A DNA stretch of 64,000 nucleotides from Salinivirgaceae bacterium (GCA_017645945.1 JAGCNL010000015.1:1-64000); one strand, 5' to 3'; positions 1-8,940 are shown, numbered from the stretch's first letter. The notes: generated from the letters alone by a model not told the origin. Numbers and translations: made by a program.

Positions 1-1
1 C

Positions 2-898
2 GACCATCACGTTTGGAGCATCAACGATATCGACACAAATCGCAAAATGCGCACCGCATACATAACCTTCGGCAGCGACCTTATCGGCAAATCGATGACG
101 CAGTGCGACTTTGAACAGAAAAACGACGTTGTGCTTGTGGCCGTGGCGCGTCAAGGGCAGCGTGTTGACGGTCAGCCGCGTGAGATAACGCTTCAGGCAG
201 GTGATACGCTTCTGCTGGAATGTCCCGCAAAGGGCGAGAGCCAACTCGAGCGCAACAACCACCGCAGCCTGACATTCTTCGACTCACATTTCGTGCCCGA
301 AATTGGCTCAAAAACAATCACTTCAGCCGCCATACTGGTGCTGATGTTCATATTCTCGTCGTTCCACGTGATGCCGCTGATGGCCACCACAATGCTGGCC
401 GCTGGGCTGATGCTCGCCTTCAAGTGCTGCCGTTTCGACAGCGTGGTGAAATACATCGAGTGGGACATTCTGCTCATTCTGGGCGCCACCGTGGTCTTCT
501 CAACGGCCATCACCAAAACAGGTATTTCCGATGCGCTGGCCCACAATATCATCGATATTTTCGGCAGCAACCCCTACATAATTCTGGCTGTGATGTGCCT
601 GATTGCGTCGGTGGTGAGCGAGTTTGTGAGCGATGTTGGCGCAGCCGCCATTTTCTTCCCCGTAATGTACGGTCAGGCCGAAATGCTGGGCTGCAACCCG
701 ATGCCGTTTGTTATGTCGCTGATGCTCTGCGTCACGTTCAGTTACTCATCGCCCATCGGGTCCATTCAGAATATGCTTGTTTTCGGCCCGGGCTCGTTCC
801 GTTTTTCCGATTTCGCGCGGGTGGGTGTCTGGCTTCACATTGTTCTGCTTGTTGCGATGCTGGCCGTTGTAAATATTATGTATCCAATGTATATTTGA
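2..898 (+). CDS. SLC13-family permease with TrkA-C domain, 3' part
   Basis: The frame is open from the left edge, so the gene begins outside the window; the internal ATG at 47 is probably not the start. The first ~75 visible residues look like a TrkA_C (RCK_C) regulatory domain, ending in the typical 'AGDTLLLECP' strand. About six hydrophobic helices follow. The tail 'SSPIGSIQNMLVFGPGSFRF' matches the substrate-binding hairpin of SLC13/DASS anion transporters, which normally reads SPPGxxxNLMVxGPGGYxF. The family moves dicarboxylates, sulfate or similar anions with sodium across the inner membrane; the substrate here cannot be told. A STAS protein follows 19 bases later and is probably cotranscribed. 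Confidence 0.85.
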   Translation, partial: DHHVWSINDIDTNRKMRTAYITFGSDLIGKSMTQCDFEQKNDVVLVAVARQGQRVDGQPREITLQAGDTLLLECPAKGESQLERNNHRSLTFFDSHFVPEIGSKTITSAAILVLMFIFSSFHVMPLMATTMLAAGLMLAFKCCRFDSVVKYIEWDILLILGATVVFSTAITKTGISDALAHNIIDIFGSNPYIILAVMCLIASVVSEFVSDVGAAAIFFPVMYGQAEMLGCNPMPFVMSLMLCVTFSYSSPIGSIQNMLVFGPGSFRFSDFARVGVWLHIVLLVAMLAVVNIMYPMYI

Positions 899-917
899 CA
901 TCAAAATTGAAACGAAT

Positions 918-1223
918 ATGAAAACCGAAATTCAACAACAAGGCGACACCGTCACAGCCATTCTTGAAGGCCGTCTCGACACCGCCGCCGCACCCGAAAC
1001 CGAAAAGGAAATTCAGCCGCTCTACGAACTGACCGGCCAAACTATCGTGTTCGATTGCTCGAAACTCGAGTATATCTCGTCGAGCGGTCTGCGTATTTTC
1101 CTCGGGGTGTTGAAGAACGCCAAACCCAAAGGCAGCCGCGTCAGCATTATCGGTCTCAATCCCGATTTGAAGAACATTTTCGCAATGACTGGCTTCAACC
1201 ATCTGTTTGATGCGGTGGATTGA
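918..1223 (+). CDS. STAS-domain protein (anti-sigma factor antagonist-like)
   Basis: A 101-residue stand-alone STAS domain. The centre 'FDCSKLEYISSSGLRIFL' is the family hallmark; the Ser in 'SSSGLR' is the residue phosphorylated in SpoIIAA-like proteins, so switching by phosphorylation is possible. Such proteins normally bind a HATPase-type kinase/anti-sigma partner, but none is next to it. It starts with ATG 19 bases after the permease and is likely in the same transcript. It could regulate a phosphatase or kinase elsewhere; its target is unknown. The next gene is convergent and only 32 bases away. Confidence 0.85.
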   Translation: MKTEIQQQGDTVTAILEGRLDTAAAPETEKEIQPLYELTGQTIVFDCSKLEYISSSGLRIFLGVLKNAKPKGSRVSIIGLNPDLKNIFAMTGFNHLFDAVD

Positions 1224-1255
1224 GGGCGGCTGGAAGTTTTGTCCGTAAGCGGATA

Positions 1256-2578
1256 TTAAATCTTCAGCTCTCTTCCGTAGTAGAAATCAAGAATCTTCAT
1301 TCGGAACAGGTACTCGTATTTTGCCTGAATGAATGTTGATTGCGCTTGTGCCAGACGGTTTTTGGCCTCGTTGAACTCGAGCGGGGTGACAATACCCAAA
1401 TCAAATTTCTCCTTCACGTAGCGGAACGATTCGTCGGCGCTGTTCACAGCCTTCTGACTCGACTCATAGCGTTTCAGAGCGGCCTGCGCGTTCACATACA
1501 CCTGCTGAATCTCCTTCAAAAGAGTGTTTTTAGCCTGTTGCAGTTCGAGTTGTGAGTTTTGGTAGTTCAACTTGCTGTTTTTCACGCTTGTGCGAGCCTG
1601 CCAACCGTTAAAAATTGGGATACTCAGCGACAGACCGATGCTCTTGCTGCCGTGGACGTCAAGCTGGTCGCTCAACGATGGATTTTCCAACCCTGACATT
1701 TTGTAGTAGCTGTTGCTGTAGCCGGCATTTGCGCTCAACGACGGATATTGCTGTGCCCGTGCCACGGCAATCTGGCGGTCGGCGCTCTCAACGGCCAACT
1801 CGCGGCTCTTAATCTCAGGACGCTCCTCAACAGCGCGTTCATACACGGTGTCAACCGACAACAGAGTCGCTGCCACCTGGTCAAAATCGATGTTGGGCAC
1901 GGCCACATCAAAATTTTCGCTAACAGGCAGTTCCAGCAGTTGTTGCAGCGTAATCTTCGAAATCAGCAGCGAGTTCTCGCGGTTTGTCACGTCCAGCTCT
2001 TCCGATGCTGCCTGCGATTCCGTCTCCAGCAACTTTCCAGCGGCCAGTTTTCCTGCTTCCACCTGCTGGCGGTTTGTCTCAATCTGTTCGCGCGTCAGTT
2101 CCAATTGCTCACGCGATGTTTCGAGCAATTCCTTGTTCAGCAGCACCTCAAGATACGCCGATGTGATGTTCAGCGACATGTTGTTCTTTGCCTGCTCCAG
2201 ATTCTGCAAGGCGGCCTCGTAGTTGAGCTTGCTCACCTTAATCTGGTTGTATTTCGACAGACCGTTGAACAGCGTCATATTGGCCGAGATGTAGCCCGAA
2301 GTTGTCGATGAGTTGTTGTTGACGTAGGTGTTGTCGCCACCTGTCGACTGACCGAATGAATACGACTGGCTCAAACCCGCATTGACTGACGGCAGCACTC
2401 CGTAGCGCGTCTGTTCGTAAGAATTGTGCTGTTGCTCAACGTTCAGTTGCTGTTGTTTGATGGTTATGTTGTTTTCGATGGCGTAGCCGATGCAGCGCTC
2501 CAGAGTCCACTCGTCCTGCGCAAAGCCGGTGCTTGCCGACATTGCCGCAACTATTGCCAATATTGCTGTCTTTTTCAT
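1256..2578 (-). CDS. TolC-family outer membrane efflux channel
   Basis: About 440 residues. The start is placed at the ATG giving 'MKKTAILAIVAAMSASTGFAQ', a clean Sec signal peptide; an in-frame ATG 69 bases upstream would add residues encoded by low-complexity intergenic sequence and is unlikely. The mature part has two OEP repeats, long Gln/Ala/Glu-rich coiled-coil segments and a 'GIVTPLEFNEAKNRLAQAQS' type repeat, as in TolC trimers that form the outer-membrane duct for efflux pumps. It lies 165 bases downstream of a HlyD-type adaptor gene on the same strand, so the two probably work together. No inner-membrane pump gene is adjacent. Confidence 0.9.
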   Translation of the reverse strand: MKKTAILAIVAAMSASTGFAQDEWTLERCIGYAIENNITIKQQQLNVEQQHNSYEQTRYGVLPSVNAGLSQSYSFGQSTGGDNTYVNNNSSTTSGYISANMTLFNGLSKYNQIKVSKLNYEAALQNLEQAKNNMSLNITSAYLEVLLNKELLETSREQLELTREQIETNRQQVEAGKLAAGKLLETESQAASEELDVTNRENSLLISKITLQQLLELPVSENFDVAVPNIDFDQVAATLLSVDTVYERAVEERPEIKSRELAVESADRQIAVARAQQYPSLSANAGYSNSYYKMSGLENPSLSDQLDVHGSKSIGLSLSIPIFNGWQARTSVKNSKLNYQNSQLELQQAKNTLLKEIQQVYVNAQAALKRYESSQKAVNSADESFRYVKEKFDLGIVTPLEFNEAKNRLAQAQSTFIQAKYEYLFRMKILDFYYGRELKI

Positions 2579-2742
2579 TGTTGATTTTTGATTTTCGATT
2601 TCTGATTTGGCTTTGAGCATTGAGCCATGAGCCTTCAACACCCTCACCTCACTACTCTTTACTCCTTACACTCTAAACTCTACACTTTACTCTTTACACC
2701 TTACTCACTAATGCCTAGTGCCTAGTACCTAATGCCTAACAC
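2579..2742 (-). repeat. Word-like degenerate repeat spacer between adaptor and tolC genes
   Basis: The gap is filled with short near-repeats. Read on the minus strand there are repeated 'aggcattagg', 'aggtactagg' and 'aggcactagg' words, then several 'gagtaaagtgtagag' type words, and finally 'gaaatcgaaaatcaaaaatc'. The tract looks like slipped-strand or expansion-derived filler rather than a gene. No terminator or promoter was recognised in it. Confidence 0.6.
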
Positions 2743-3846
2743 CTACTTTATCACCGCATTACCCTTCAGCTTGTCGTCCCAGTCAAGGCCGTTTTTAATC
2801 TCGATGTTGATGCCGTCCGACAGGCCAATTTCGACATTGCGGCGCTCAAAACGCTGCTCGGCCTCGGTTGTGTCGCTCACCAGAATGTTGACAAACGAGC
2901 TGTCGTTCTCGAAGAAGAGCAAGCCTTCCGAGATGGCCATAACGCTATCGTGACGGTCGAGAATGATGTCGGCGTTGGCGCTGTAGCCTGAGCGAATGAA
3001 CTGGTCGGCCTGCAGTTTCACCTTCGCCTTAATTTCGAACTGCACTGCGCCGTTCTCCTCAACACCTTTCGGCGAGATGTACTCCAGAGTGGCGTCGAAA
3101 TGAGTGTCGACAATGGCGCCTATGGTCAGGTCTAGATTCATGCCTTCGTGGATTTTGCCAACTTCGCTCTCGTCAATCTTGCCCTTGAAAATCATATCGC
3201 TCATGTCGGCCACCACGGCAATGGTGGTGCCGTCGTTGAATGTGTTCGACATTGTCACGCTATTTCCCTCTTTGATTGGAACATCGATAATCATTCCGTT
3301 GATGGTTGAGCGGATGAGCGTGTTGGTGGTGTTCTGCGCCTTTTTGCTTACACCATCTTTGATGATTTCAAGGTTGCTCTGCGCATTATTGTAGTTCTCA
3401 ACAGCTTGATTGTAAGCTAATTCGGCTGTTTGGAAATCGCTTTCCGAAATCACCTTGCGCTCATATAGCTGTTTCTGGCGGTTGTAGTTGATGGTCTCGT
3501 TGTCGAGATTCATTTTCTGCATTTTTACCTGCGATTCGGCCGAGTTAAGCGATTGAACATCAGGAATAATCTTTACTTTGGCAATCACTTCGCCCTCTTT
3601 CACCATCGAGCCTGCCTCAAGGTATATATCCTGCACAATGCCCGAAACCTGCGGCTTGATTTCAATCTCCTTGCGCGGCACAATCGAGCCAGTCGCCATT
3701 GTCTTGTTGATGATGTTTGTCTTTTGCGGCTTCTCGATGTTGTAAACCACAGGCTCCTTCTTGTTTTTGCTGGCCAGGAACACAATGGTTCCGATGAAAA
3801 GCACAATCACAAAAATCAAAGCCAGAATCTTAAAAAACTTTTTCAT
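2743..3846 (-). CDS. HlyD/MacA-like periplasmic adaptor of an efflux system
   Basis: A 367-residue membrane-fusion protein. Residues ~5-27 form an N-terminal membrane anchor. A split lipoyl/barrel-sandwich hybrid domain follows, with its first half at 'IKPQVSGIVQDIYLEAGSMV' and its return strand near 'STINGMIIDVPIKEGNSV', flanking a coiled-coil hairpin at residues ~100-165. Beta-barrel and membrane-proximal domains complete it. Adaptors of this type bridge an inner-membrane RND or MacB-type ABC pump to TolC; the TolC gene follows, but the pump gene is missing from the locus. A perfect dyad and a REP-like palindrome lie just upstream of the ATG. Confidence 0.88.
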   Translation of the reverse strand: MKKFFKILALIFVIVLFIGTIVFLASKNKKEPVVYNIEKPQKTNIINKTMATGSIVPRKEIEIKPQVSGIVQDIYLEAGSMVKEGEVIAKVKIIPDVQSLNSAESQVKMQKMNLDNETINYNRQKQLYERKVISESDFQTAELAYNQAVENYNNAQSNLEIIKDGVSKKAQNTTNTLIRSTINGMIIDVPIKEGNSVTMSNTFNDGTTIAVVADMSDMIFKGKIDESEVGKIHEGMNLDLTIGAIVDTHFDATLEYISPKGVEENGAVQFEIKAKVKLQADQFIRSGYSANADIILDRHDSVMAISEGLLFFENDSSFVNILVSDTTEAEQRFERRNVEIGLSDGINIEIKNGLDWDDKLKGNAVIK

Positions 3847-3879
3847 TTTATTGTTGTTTAAATGTTTAATCGTTCAAAC

Positions 3880-3894
3880 GGTGGATTTTCCACC
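3880..3894. promoter_or_regulatory. Perfect dyad GGTGGA-N3-TCCACC upstream of efflux adaptor
   Basis: Six-base perfect arms separated by TTT, 34 bases upstream of the adaptor ATG. The size and place fit a repressor operator or a small leader hairpin. No regulator gene lies next to it, so the role is an inference. Confidence 0.35.
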
Positions 3895-3898
3895 TTCA

Positions 3899-3926
3899 GT
3901 AGAGACGTGGCATACCGTGTCTCTAC
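3899..3926. repeat. REP-like palindrome, copy 1
   Basis: Inverted repeat with perfect 8-base arms GTAGAGAC / GTCTCTAC around a GTGGCATACCGT centre. A related palindrome with the same core (GACGTGGCA ... CCG.GTC.CTACAC) is found at 28443-28477. Two diverged copies in unrelated intergenic gaps suggest a dispersed repetitive extragenic palindrome family. Confidence 0.6.
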
Positions 3927-4084
3927 ACTCAAACCACAATCTATAGACTGCGAATGTTGCGCAATGTTACAGAAAAAAGGAATTTTTTTTGGATGAATTG
4001 TTTCTGCGGCAAAAATCGGATTTGTCCGTACCGAATATCGAGGCGGCATGAGTATCTATTGTTTTGAAACAGTGATGTTCACGC

Positions 4085-4116
4085 AAAAAAACACCCCCGA
4101 CAAAGTTGCCAGGGGT
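4085..4116 (-). terminator. Intrinsic terminator of the universal stress gene
   Basis: On the minus strand a 7-bp stem (ACCCCTG with CGGGGGT, one G-U pair), a 10-base loop, and then G followed by seven T. It lies ~50 bases after the stop codon at 4166. Confidence 0.8.
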
Positions 4117-4165
4117 AAGAGTTATAATCATTCGGACGGATAGCCGTCTTGCGATTTTTACGCAA

Positions 4166-4996
4166 TTAATAGAGCGAGCCTAATGCGAAATTTGAGTTCT
4201 TGCGCGGATTGACGCACATGACAGGAATGCGGGCGGTGTTGGCAATAATATATTGCTCACTTGCGCCGAGCACATAGTCAAGAGTACCAATGTTCTTGGT
4301 AGTCATAATCATCATCATGTCAGCCTCAATACGTTTTGCATATTCAATTGTCTGCTCCTCAAAGTTGCCGCTCGAAGCGGTTTCAATCTCATATTCAACC
4401 TCGTATTTTGTGAGGTATTTCTTTGCAAATGAGAGGTTCGTGTTAACCTTGCGGACAAGATTTGAGTCGTTAACCTCTTGTTTGATGAAGCATATTTTTG
4501 CATTGAATATTTTGCCGAAATAGATGGCCCACACCAGTTTCTCGCGGTTTTCGTTCTTGAAGTCAACTGGGAAAACAATCTTGCTGTAAGTGGTGTTTTC
4601 GAGCGGTGGGTCTTGCACAACAATGAAAGGAGCGTATGAGCTGACAATCACTTTAAGCGCCCAACTGCCTGTGAGTTTCTGCAGACCCTTCATTCCGTGG
4701 GTTCCCATAATCACCAGGTTGACATCGTCGTGGTCTTTGGTGTATTCGCCGATGGTGGTGAAAATGCTGCCTGCCAAAGCGACACCGGAAACTTTCAATC
4801 CGTAAGTCTTCTCCGCATTTGCGGCAACTTCATTCAATTTCGGTGAAATTGCGGCAATATCTTTCTCCTCTTTTACGATGTGTAGAATAATTATGTCATT
4901 TTCAAGGACTTTTGCTATTTTAGCTGCATGTGCCAACGCGTTTTGTGCAACTTCTGTGAAGTCCCAAGGAACAATAATTTTTTTACCAGAATCCAT
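4166..4996 (-). CDS. Universal stress protein, tandem UspA domains
   Basis: 276 residues comprising two Usp folds: residues ~1-145, starting 'KIIVPWDFTEVAQNALAHAA', and ~150-276, starting 'KIVFPVDFKNENREKLVWAI'. The first half carries 'MGTHGMKGLQKLTGSWALKVI', a variant of the ATP-binding G-2x-G-9x-G-S/T signature. The second half has 'LGASEQYIIANTARIPVMCV', again close to it. Tandem Usp proteins are cytoplasmic and respond to growth arrest or stress; the exact role is unknown. A TATCTTTG -7 element and a strong downstream terminator make it a single-gene transcript. Confidence 0.9.
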   Translation of the reverse strand: MDSGKKIIVPWDFTEVAQNALAHAAKIAKVLENDIIILHIVKEEKDIAAISPKLNEVAANAEKTYGLKVSGVALAGSIFTTIGEYTKDHDDVNLVIMGTHGMKGLQKLTGSWALKVIVSSYAPFIVVQDPPLENTTYSKIVFPVDFKNENREKLVWAIYFGKIFNAKICFIKQEVNDSNLVRKVNTNLSFAKKYLTKYEVEYEIETASSGNFEEQTIEYAKRIEADMMMIMTTKNIGTLDYVLGASEQYIIANTARIPVMCVNPRKNSNFALGSLY

Positions 4997-5024
4997 ATTA
5001 TAAGCAGTTATGAGATAGTTGCCT

Positions 5025-5032
5025 CAAAGATA
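5025..5032 (-). promoter_or_regulatory. Bacteroidota -7 element of the usp gene
   Basis: Minus strand reads TATCTTTG, a full match to TAnnTTTG, 29 bases upstream of the usp ATG. TTG trimers lie 14-21 bases further upstream, so the -33 box is uncertain. Confidence 0.6.
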
Positions 5033-5218
5033 ATGCTATTTTTCAACAATCTGCAATATTCTTTAAATTATGGATTATGTTTTTTTACGGACAGAAAACG
5101 ACGCGGCTTTTGTAAATATAATCATGTGTATTGCAATAATATACAAGGTCCGATAATTTTGCGGATAACGCGGAAAAACAAAAATCGGAAGCTGCACTTT
5201 TCCAATATTTGATGGCCG

Positions 5219-5250
5219 AAGAAAAGCGATTCAGTATAAAAAATGAATCG
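5219..5250 (-). terminator. Probable intrinsic terminator of the CDF gene
   Basis: Minus strand stem CGATTCA / TGAATCG (7 bp) followed by CTTTTCTT, ~45 bases after the transporter stop codon. The T-run is interrupted, so efficiency is uncertain. Confidence 0.5.
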
Positions 5251-5291
5251 ATTTCAGCTGACACTATCTTGAATTGTGGTGTGCTTTTCGC

Positions 5292-6197
5292 TCAACCGTT
5301 TCTTTTGTCCGATTCTCTTCTCGGCTCAACGTGCAGAATCACCTGTGTGCGCTGGCCGTAGTGTTCGCGCAGGCGGTGCTCAACGTCGTCGGTGGCTTCG
5401 TGGGCATCGCTCACGGTCATGCTGCCGGGCACACGCACGTGCATCTCAATGGCAATTCCCGAACCGATGCGGCGGGTTTTCAGATTGTGCACATCGCTGA
5501 AATGCTTGTTGCTGAGCACTATCGATTCAATCTCGTCTTCCTGTTCCTTCGGCAGCGAGCGCTCGAGCATTTCGCCAATGCCAGGTTTGATAAGGTCGTA
5601 GGCCACTTTGGCAATCAGCAGGCTGACAATGATGGCGGCAATTGGGTCGAGCACGGCCCATTTCTGACCAAGGAAATAGGCGCCGCCAATGCCCAGGAGC
5701 GTGCCGATTGACGATAATGCGTCGGAACGGTGATGCCAGGCGTTGGCCACAACCACCTGTGAACCAACCTTCTCGCCAATCCGTTTGGTGTAGCGATAGA
5801 GACCTTCCTTCACGGCGATTGACACGGCGGCAGCAGCAAAAGCAATGGCCTCGGGTGGCTCAATGGTCTGTCCGTTGGCAACATCAACCACAAGTTTGAT
5901 GCTTTTCCAGAAGATGCCAACTGCAACAACAAACAGAGCCATTCCAATGATGATGGTTGCCAGCGTCTCGAATTTGCCGTGGCCGTAATCGTGGTCGTCG
6001 TCTTTCGGCATGGCCGACACCTTGACGAAAATCATCACCACAAGGTCGGTGGCGAAATCAGAAATGGAGTGGATGCCGTCGGCAATCATGGCGCCGCTTC
6101 GGCCCACAATGCCAGCCGCAATCTTGCCCACTGACAGAAACAGGTTGGCGAAAAATCCAACCCACGTCACACGATAAATCTGTTGTTCGCGATTCAC
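5292..6197 (-). CDS. Cation diffusion facilitator (CDF) metal exporter
   Basis: 301 residues with six hydrophobic helices followed by a cytoplasmic domain. Both metal-site motifs of the transmembrane core are present: 'ADGIHSISD' in helix II and 'HHRSDALSS' in helix V. The C-terminal part contains 'DVHNLKTRRIGSGIAIEMHV', the usual ferredoxin-like CDF regulatory fold. The family exports Zn(II), Fe(II), Mn(II) or Co(II) in exchange for protons; the HxxxD/HxxxD type sites fit Zn/Fe members, but the metal cannot be fixed from sequence alone. The start codon is GTG at 6197, supported by a -7 element 20 bases upstream. It is divergent from the next gene. Confidence 0.9.
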   Translation of the reverse strand: MNREQQIYRVTWVGFFANLFLSVGKIAAGIVGRSGAMIADGIHSISDFATDLVVMIFVKVSAMPKDDDHDYGHGKFETLATIIIGMALFVVAVGIFWKSIKLVVDVANGQTIEPPEAIAFAAAAVSIAVKEGLYRYTKRIGEKVGSQVVVANAWHHRSDALSSIGTLLGIGGAYFLGQKWAVLDPIAAIIVSLLIAKVAYDLIKPGIGEMLERSLPKEQEDEIESIVLSNKHFSDVHNLKTRRIGSGIAIEMHVRVPGSMTVSDAHEATDDVEHRLREHYGQRTQVILHVEPRRESDKRNG

Positions 6198-6217
6198 AAA
6201 ATGCCGTTTAAGTATGG

Positions 6218-6225
6218 CAAAGATA
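6218..6225 (-). promoter_or_regulatory. -7 element of the CDF gene
   Basis: Minus strand TATCTTTG, identical to the usp element, 20 bases upstream of the GTG start. No good -33 box was seen. Confidence 0.5.
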
Positions 6226-6307
6226 GTTCAGAATTGGCAATTGAGTAAAAATTTTTAGGCAGGGCAGAGGCTTTATAAAAAGTCGTGGGGGAGAAGATGA
6301 ATTTGAA

Positions 6308-6315
6308 TACTTTTG
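6308..6315 (+). promoter_or_regulatory. -7 element of the SBF-like carrier gene
   Basis: TACTTTTG matches TAnnTTTG. Transcription would start near 6321, which favours the ATG at 6338 over the TTG at 6326. Confidence 0.5.
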
Positions 6316-6337
6316 CCGCCTGATTTTGCAAGCATCG

Positions 6338-7291
6338 ATGGGCAAGGTAATTGGTTTTGTGAAGGATTGGGCGCTGCCGATAGTCATGGGCTCGGGTGTG
6401 GCAGCCTATTTTTTGTTTTCCGCTATTGGATTCAGCGCCGAGACACGCCAACTGGCCAACAGCGCTGTTGGCGTGGTTCAGCCGTTGCTGCTCTTTGCCA
6501 TGCTCTACATCTCGTTCTGCAAAATCGAACCTTCAAAAATCCGTTTCTGCCGATGGCATTTCTGGCTGGCGCTCATCCAGTCGGGTGCGTTTGTGGCGAT
6601 GGCCGTTGTGGCGTGCCTTTTGCGTGGGAGCGAGTGGGGTATCATTGTGGAAAGCGCCATGGTGTGCCTGATATGTCCGACCGCCACTGCCGCCGTGGTG
6701 GTGACCGACAAACTCGGGGGCAACACATTGTCGCTGGTGGGCTACACCATTCTGATAAATATTGTCACTGCGCTGGTGGTGCCTGCGGTGGTGCCAGTGG
6801 TTAATCCAGGCATTGGGATGAATTTTGCACATTCGTTTTTTATCATCATAAAGCAGGTGTTCCCGCTGTTGGTTTTCCCGTTTGCACTTGCGTGGATAAC
6901 GCGGTTGTTCTTTCCGCGTTTTCTGCAGATAGTGGTGTCGGTCCGCGATTTGGCGTTCTACCTATGGATGGTGGCACTGGCACTGGCCATGGCCGTCACC
7001 ACACGGGCCATTGTCAACAGCCGCATTTCGGTTTTGTGCTTTGCGGGAATGCTTGCGGCCACGCTTGTGTGCTGCGCTCTGCAGTTCTGGCTGGGCAAAC
7101 GCATCGGTGGACATTACGGCGACCGCATCAGCGGCGGGCAGGCCATGGGGCAGAAGAACACGGTGTTTATCATCTGGATGGCCTACACGTTCATGAACCC
7201 AGTGGTGGCCGTGGCTGGCGGGCTCTACAGCCTTTGGCACAACTTTGTCAACTCGTACCAACTCTACAAGAAAAGGCATCGCAAGTGCTGA
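6338..7291 (+). CDS. Bile acid:sodium symporter-like (BASS/SBF) transporter
   Basis: About 317 residues with nine to ten hydrophobic helices and no soluble domain. The segment 'CLICPTATAAVVVTDKLGGN' resembles the crossover region of the BASS fold, and 'GGQAMGQKNTVFIIWMAYTF' corresponds to the second conserved discontinuous helix of SBF carriers. The ATG at 6338 is preferred to a TTG twelve bases earlier because of the promoter position. BASS-like proteins import organic anions with sodium; many bacterial members have unknown substrates, and nothing nearby reveals this one. It is transcribed divergently from the CDF gene. Confidence 0.75.
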   Translation: MGKVIGFVKDWALPIVMGSGVAAYFLFSAIGFSAETRQLANSAVGVVQPLLLFAMLYISFCKIEPSKIRFCRWHFWLALIQSGAFVAMAVVACLLRGSEWGIIVESAMVCLICPTATAAVVVTDKLGGNTLSLVGYTILINIVTALVVPAVVPVVNPGIGMNFAHSFFIIIKQVFPLLVFPFALAWITRLFFPRFLQIVVSVRDLAFYLWMVALALAMAVTTRAIVNSRISVLCFAGMLAATLVCCALQFWLGKRIGGHYGDRISGGQAMGQKNTVFIIWMAYTFMNPVVAVAGGLYSLWHNFVNSYQLYKKRHRKC

Positions 7292-7303
7292 TAATTGGGT
7301 TGT

Positions 7304-7338
7304 AGCCGCCAATTTTTGCCAAAAATATGCTGGCGGCT
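7304..7338 (+). terminator. Hairpin after the SBF-like gene
   Basis: Perfect 8-base arms AGCCGCCA / TGGCGGCT with a 19-base loop, 12 bases after the stop codon. No clear T-run follows, so it may stabilise the mRNA end rather than terminate transcription. Confidence 0.4.
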
Positions 7339-7452
7339 GTCGCAACTTCAATAAAAAGCATATTTTCGTATTGGAAAGAAGTTGATTCGGATGGCTGATT
7401 ATAGTTTTAATCCTTCAAACTTTCTGATTTTGTGATAAATAAAAACCGAAAT

Positions 7453-8871
7453 ATGAAAACGCACATTCTCTTGGCAAGTATGATGCTGGCTTTGCTGGCT
7501 GTTGGCACTTCGTGCTCCGACAAGGTTGAAAACAACACTCCGGCTCTCAAACCGCGAATTGTGGTGATGACCGATATTGGCCCCGCCGATGTTGAGCCTG
7601 ACGACAACGAGTCGGCTGTGCGGCTGCTTGCATATGCCGACCGCTTTGAGATTGAGGCCATCATAACCTCAATCGGCTGGAACTGTGACCCTTACCCCGA
7701 GGAGTGGGCGGTTTATCTGACTCAGGTAATCGATGCCTATCAAACTGATGTGCAGAATTTGATGAAACGCTCTAATCAGCAAAATTTCAACAAAATAGAG
7801 AAGGAGCAAGGACAGCAGGAACTTGGCTATTGGCCAAGCGCTGATTACATCCGCAGCCGTGCCATGATGGGTAGCAAACGGGCAGGAATTGGTGTGATTG
7901 GTGCTGATAACGACTCGCCCGGAAGCGATTTTCTAATCCGCCTTGCCGACGAGGACGACCCCCGTCCGATTTGGCTCTGCTCGTGGGGCGGCGCCAACAC
8001 TTTCGCTCAGGCCGTATGGCGCGTGAAGCAGGAGCGAAGCGCTGAGGAGCTCAAAAAGTTCCTGAACAAATTCCGTCTCTACACCATCACCGATCAGGAC
8101 ATGCAGTACAATATGCGCATGAACCGCGCCTACAGTTCGCACCAATGGCTTCGCCGCGACTATCCGTTTGATTTACTGATGATTTGGGATGAGAGTGCGT
8201 GGCTTAATCAGAACGAGTTAGGAAAATCGAACTGGGACAAATATGCAAGCCAGATTCAGGGCAAAGGCGCGATGGGCAAGGTATATCCGAAATTCCTTTG
8301 GGGTGTTGAGGGCGACACTCCGAGCTTCCTGAACTTGATGCCCAATGGCCTGAACAATCCCGACGACCCGACGCAGATTGGCTGGGGAGGTTGCCATCAG
8401 TTTGAAATCTCACCCGACGAGGAGACCTACGCCTGGACCAATTGGCAGCAACCGCTCAAAGACATCTCAAACTCTTACGAGCAGAAATTCTATCCCGATG
8501 AGTTCAATGACTTTGCGGCCCGCATGCAGTGGGCTGACACTGGCGAGGGCAACCACAATCCAGTTGCGGTTGTCAATGGCTCGCAGGATTTGAGACCGCT
8601 GAACATCAGTGCCAAACCAGGGCAAACGCTCAAATTTGATGCCTCAAAATCATTCGACCCTGACGGCGACAAGCTCTCGTTCAACTGGTGGTTTCAGCAA
8701 TTCCCTGATGAAACTGATTACCCTACAATCAGCAATTCCGAATCAGCAAAAGTCAGTTTCACTGTTCCCGACAGTTCGCAGGGTAATATCTGCCACTTAA
8801 TCTGCGAGATACACGATGACGGACCATTCAGTCTGACGGCTTACCGAAGGGTGATTATTAGTGTGGAATAG
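7453..8871 (+). CDS. Sde182-like (DUF1593) nucleoside-hydrolase-fold lipoprotein
   Basis: About 472 residues. The ATG at 7453 is chosen over a GTG at 7432 because it starts a lipoprotein signal ending in 'LAVGTSC'. Residues ~30-330 match the nucleoside hydrolase-like DUF1593 domain, including the acidic cluster 'MTDIGPADVEPDDNESAVRL' where nucleoside hydrolases bind calcium, and 'WLCSWGGANTFAQAVW'. Residues ~375-470 are an Ig/PKD-like beta domain ('FDASKSFDPDGDKLSFNWWF') as in the C-terminal domain of the cellulose-binding protein Sde182. A role in carbohydrate binding or glycoside cleavage at the cell surface is inferred. It is flanked by unrelated genes. Confidence 0.8.
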   Translation: MKTHILLASMMLALLAVGTSCSDKVENNTPALKPRIVVMTDIGPADVEPDDNESAVRLLAYADRFEIEAIITSIGWNCDPYPEEWAVYLTQVIDAYQTDVQNLMKRSNQQNFNKIEKEQGQQELGYWPSADYIRSRAMMGSKRAGIGVIGADNDSPGSDFLIRLADEDDPRPIWLCSWGGANTFAQAVWRVKQERSAEELKKFLNKFRLYTITDQDMQYNMRMNRAYSSHQWLRRDYPFDLLMIWDESAWLNQNELGKSNWDKYASQIQGKGAMGKVYPKFLWGVEGDTPSFLNLMPNGLNNPDDPTQIGWGGCHQFEISPDEETYAWTNWQQPLKDISNSYEQKFYPDEFNDFAARMQWADTGEGNHNPVAVVNGSQDLRPLNISAKPGQTLKFDASKSFDPDGDKLSFNWWFQQFPDETDYPTISNSESAKVSFTVPDSSQGNICHLICEIHDDGPFSLTAYRRVIISVE

Positions 8872-8940
8872 AAATTGGCGAGAAGAAGATTTGAAAGATT
8901 ATTTGATTGAACTTGAGAGATTAGAACTAAAATAAATATT

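Noticed and set aside
2579..2742. Possible CRISPR or tandem-repeat array
   Set aside because: The repeated words are short and degenerate and are not separated by unique spacers of constant length.
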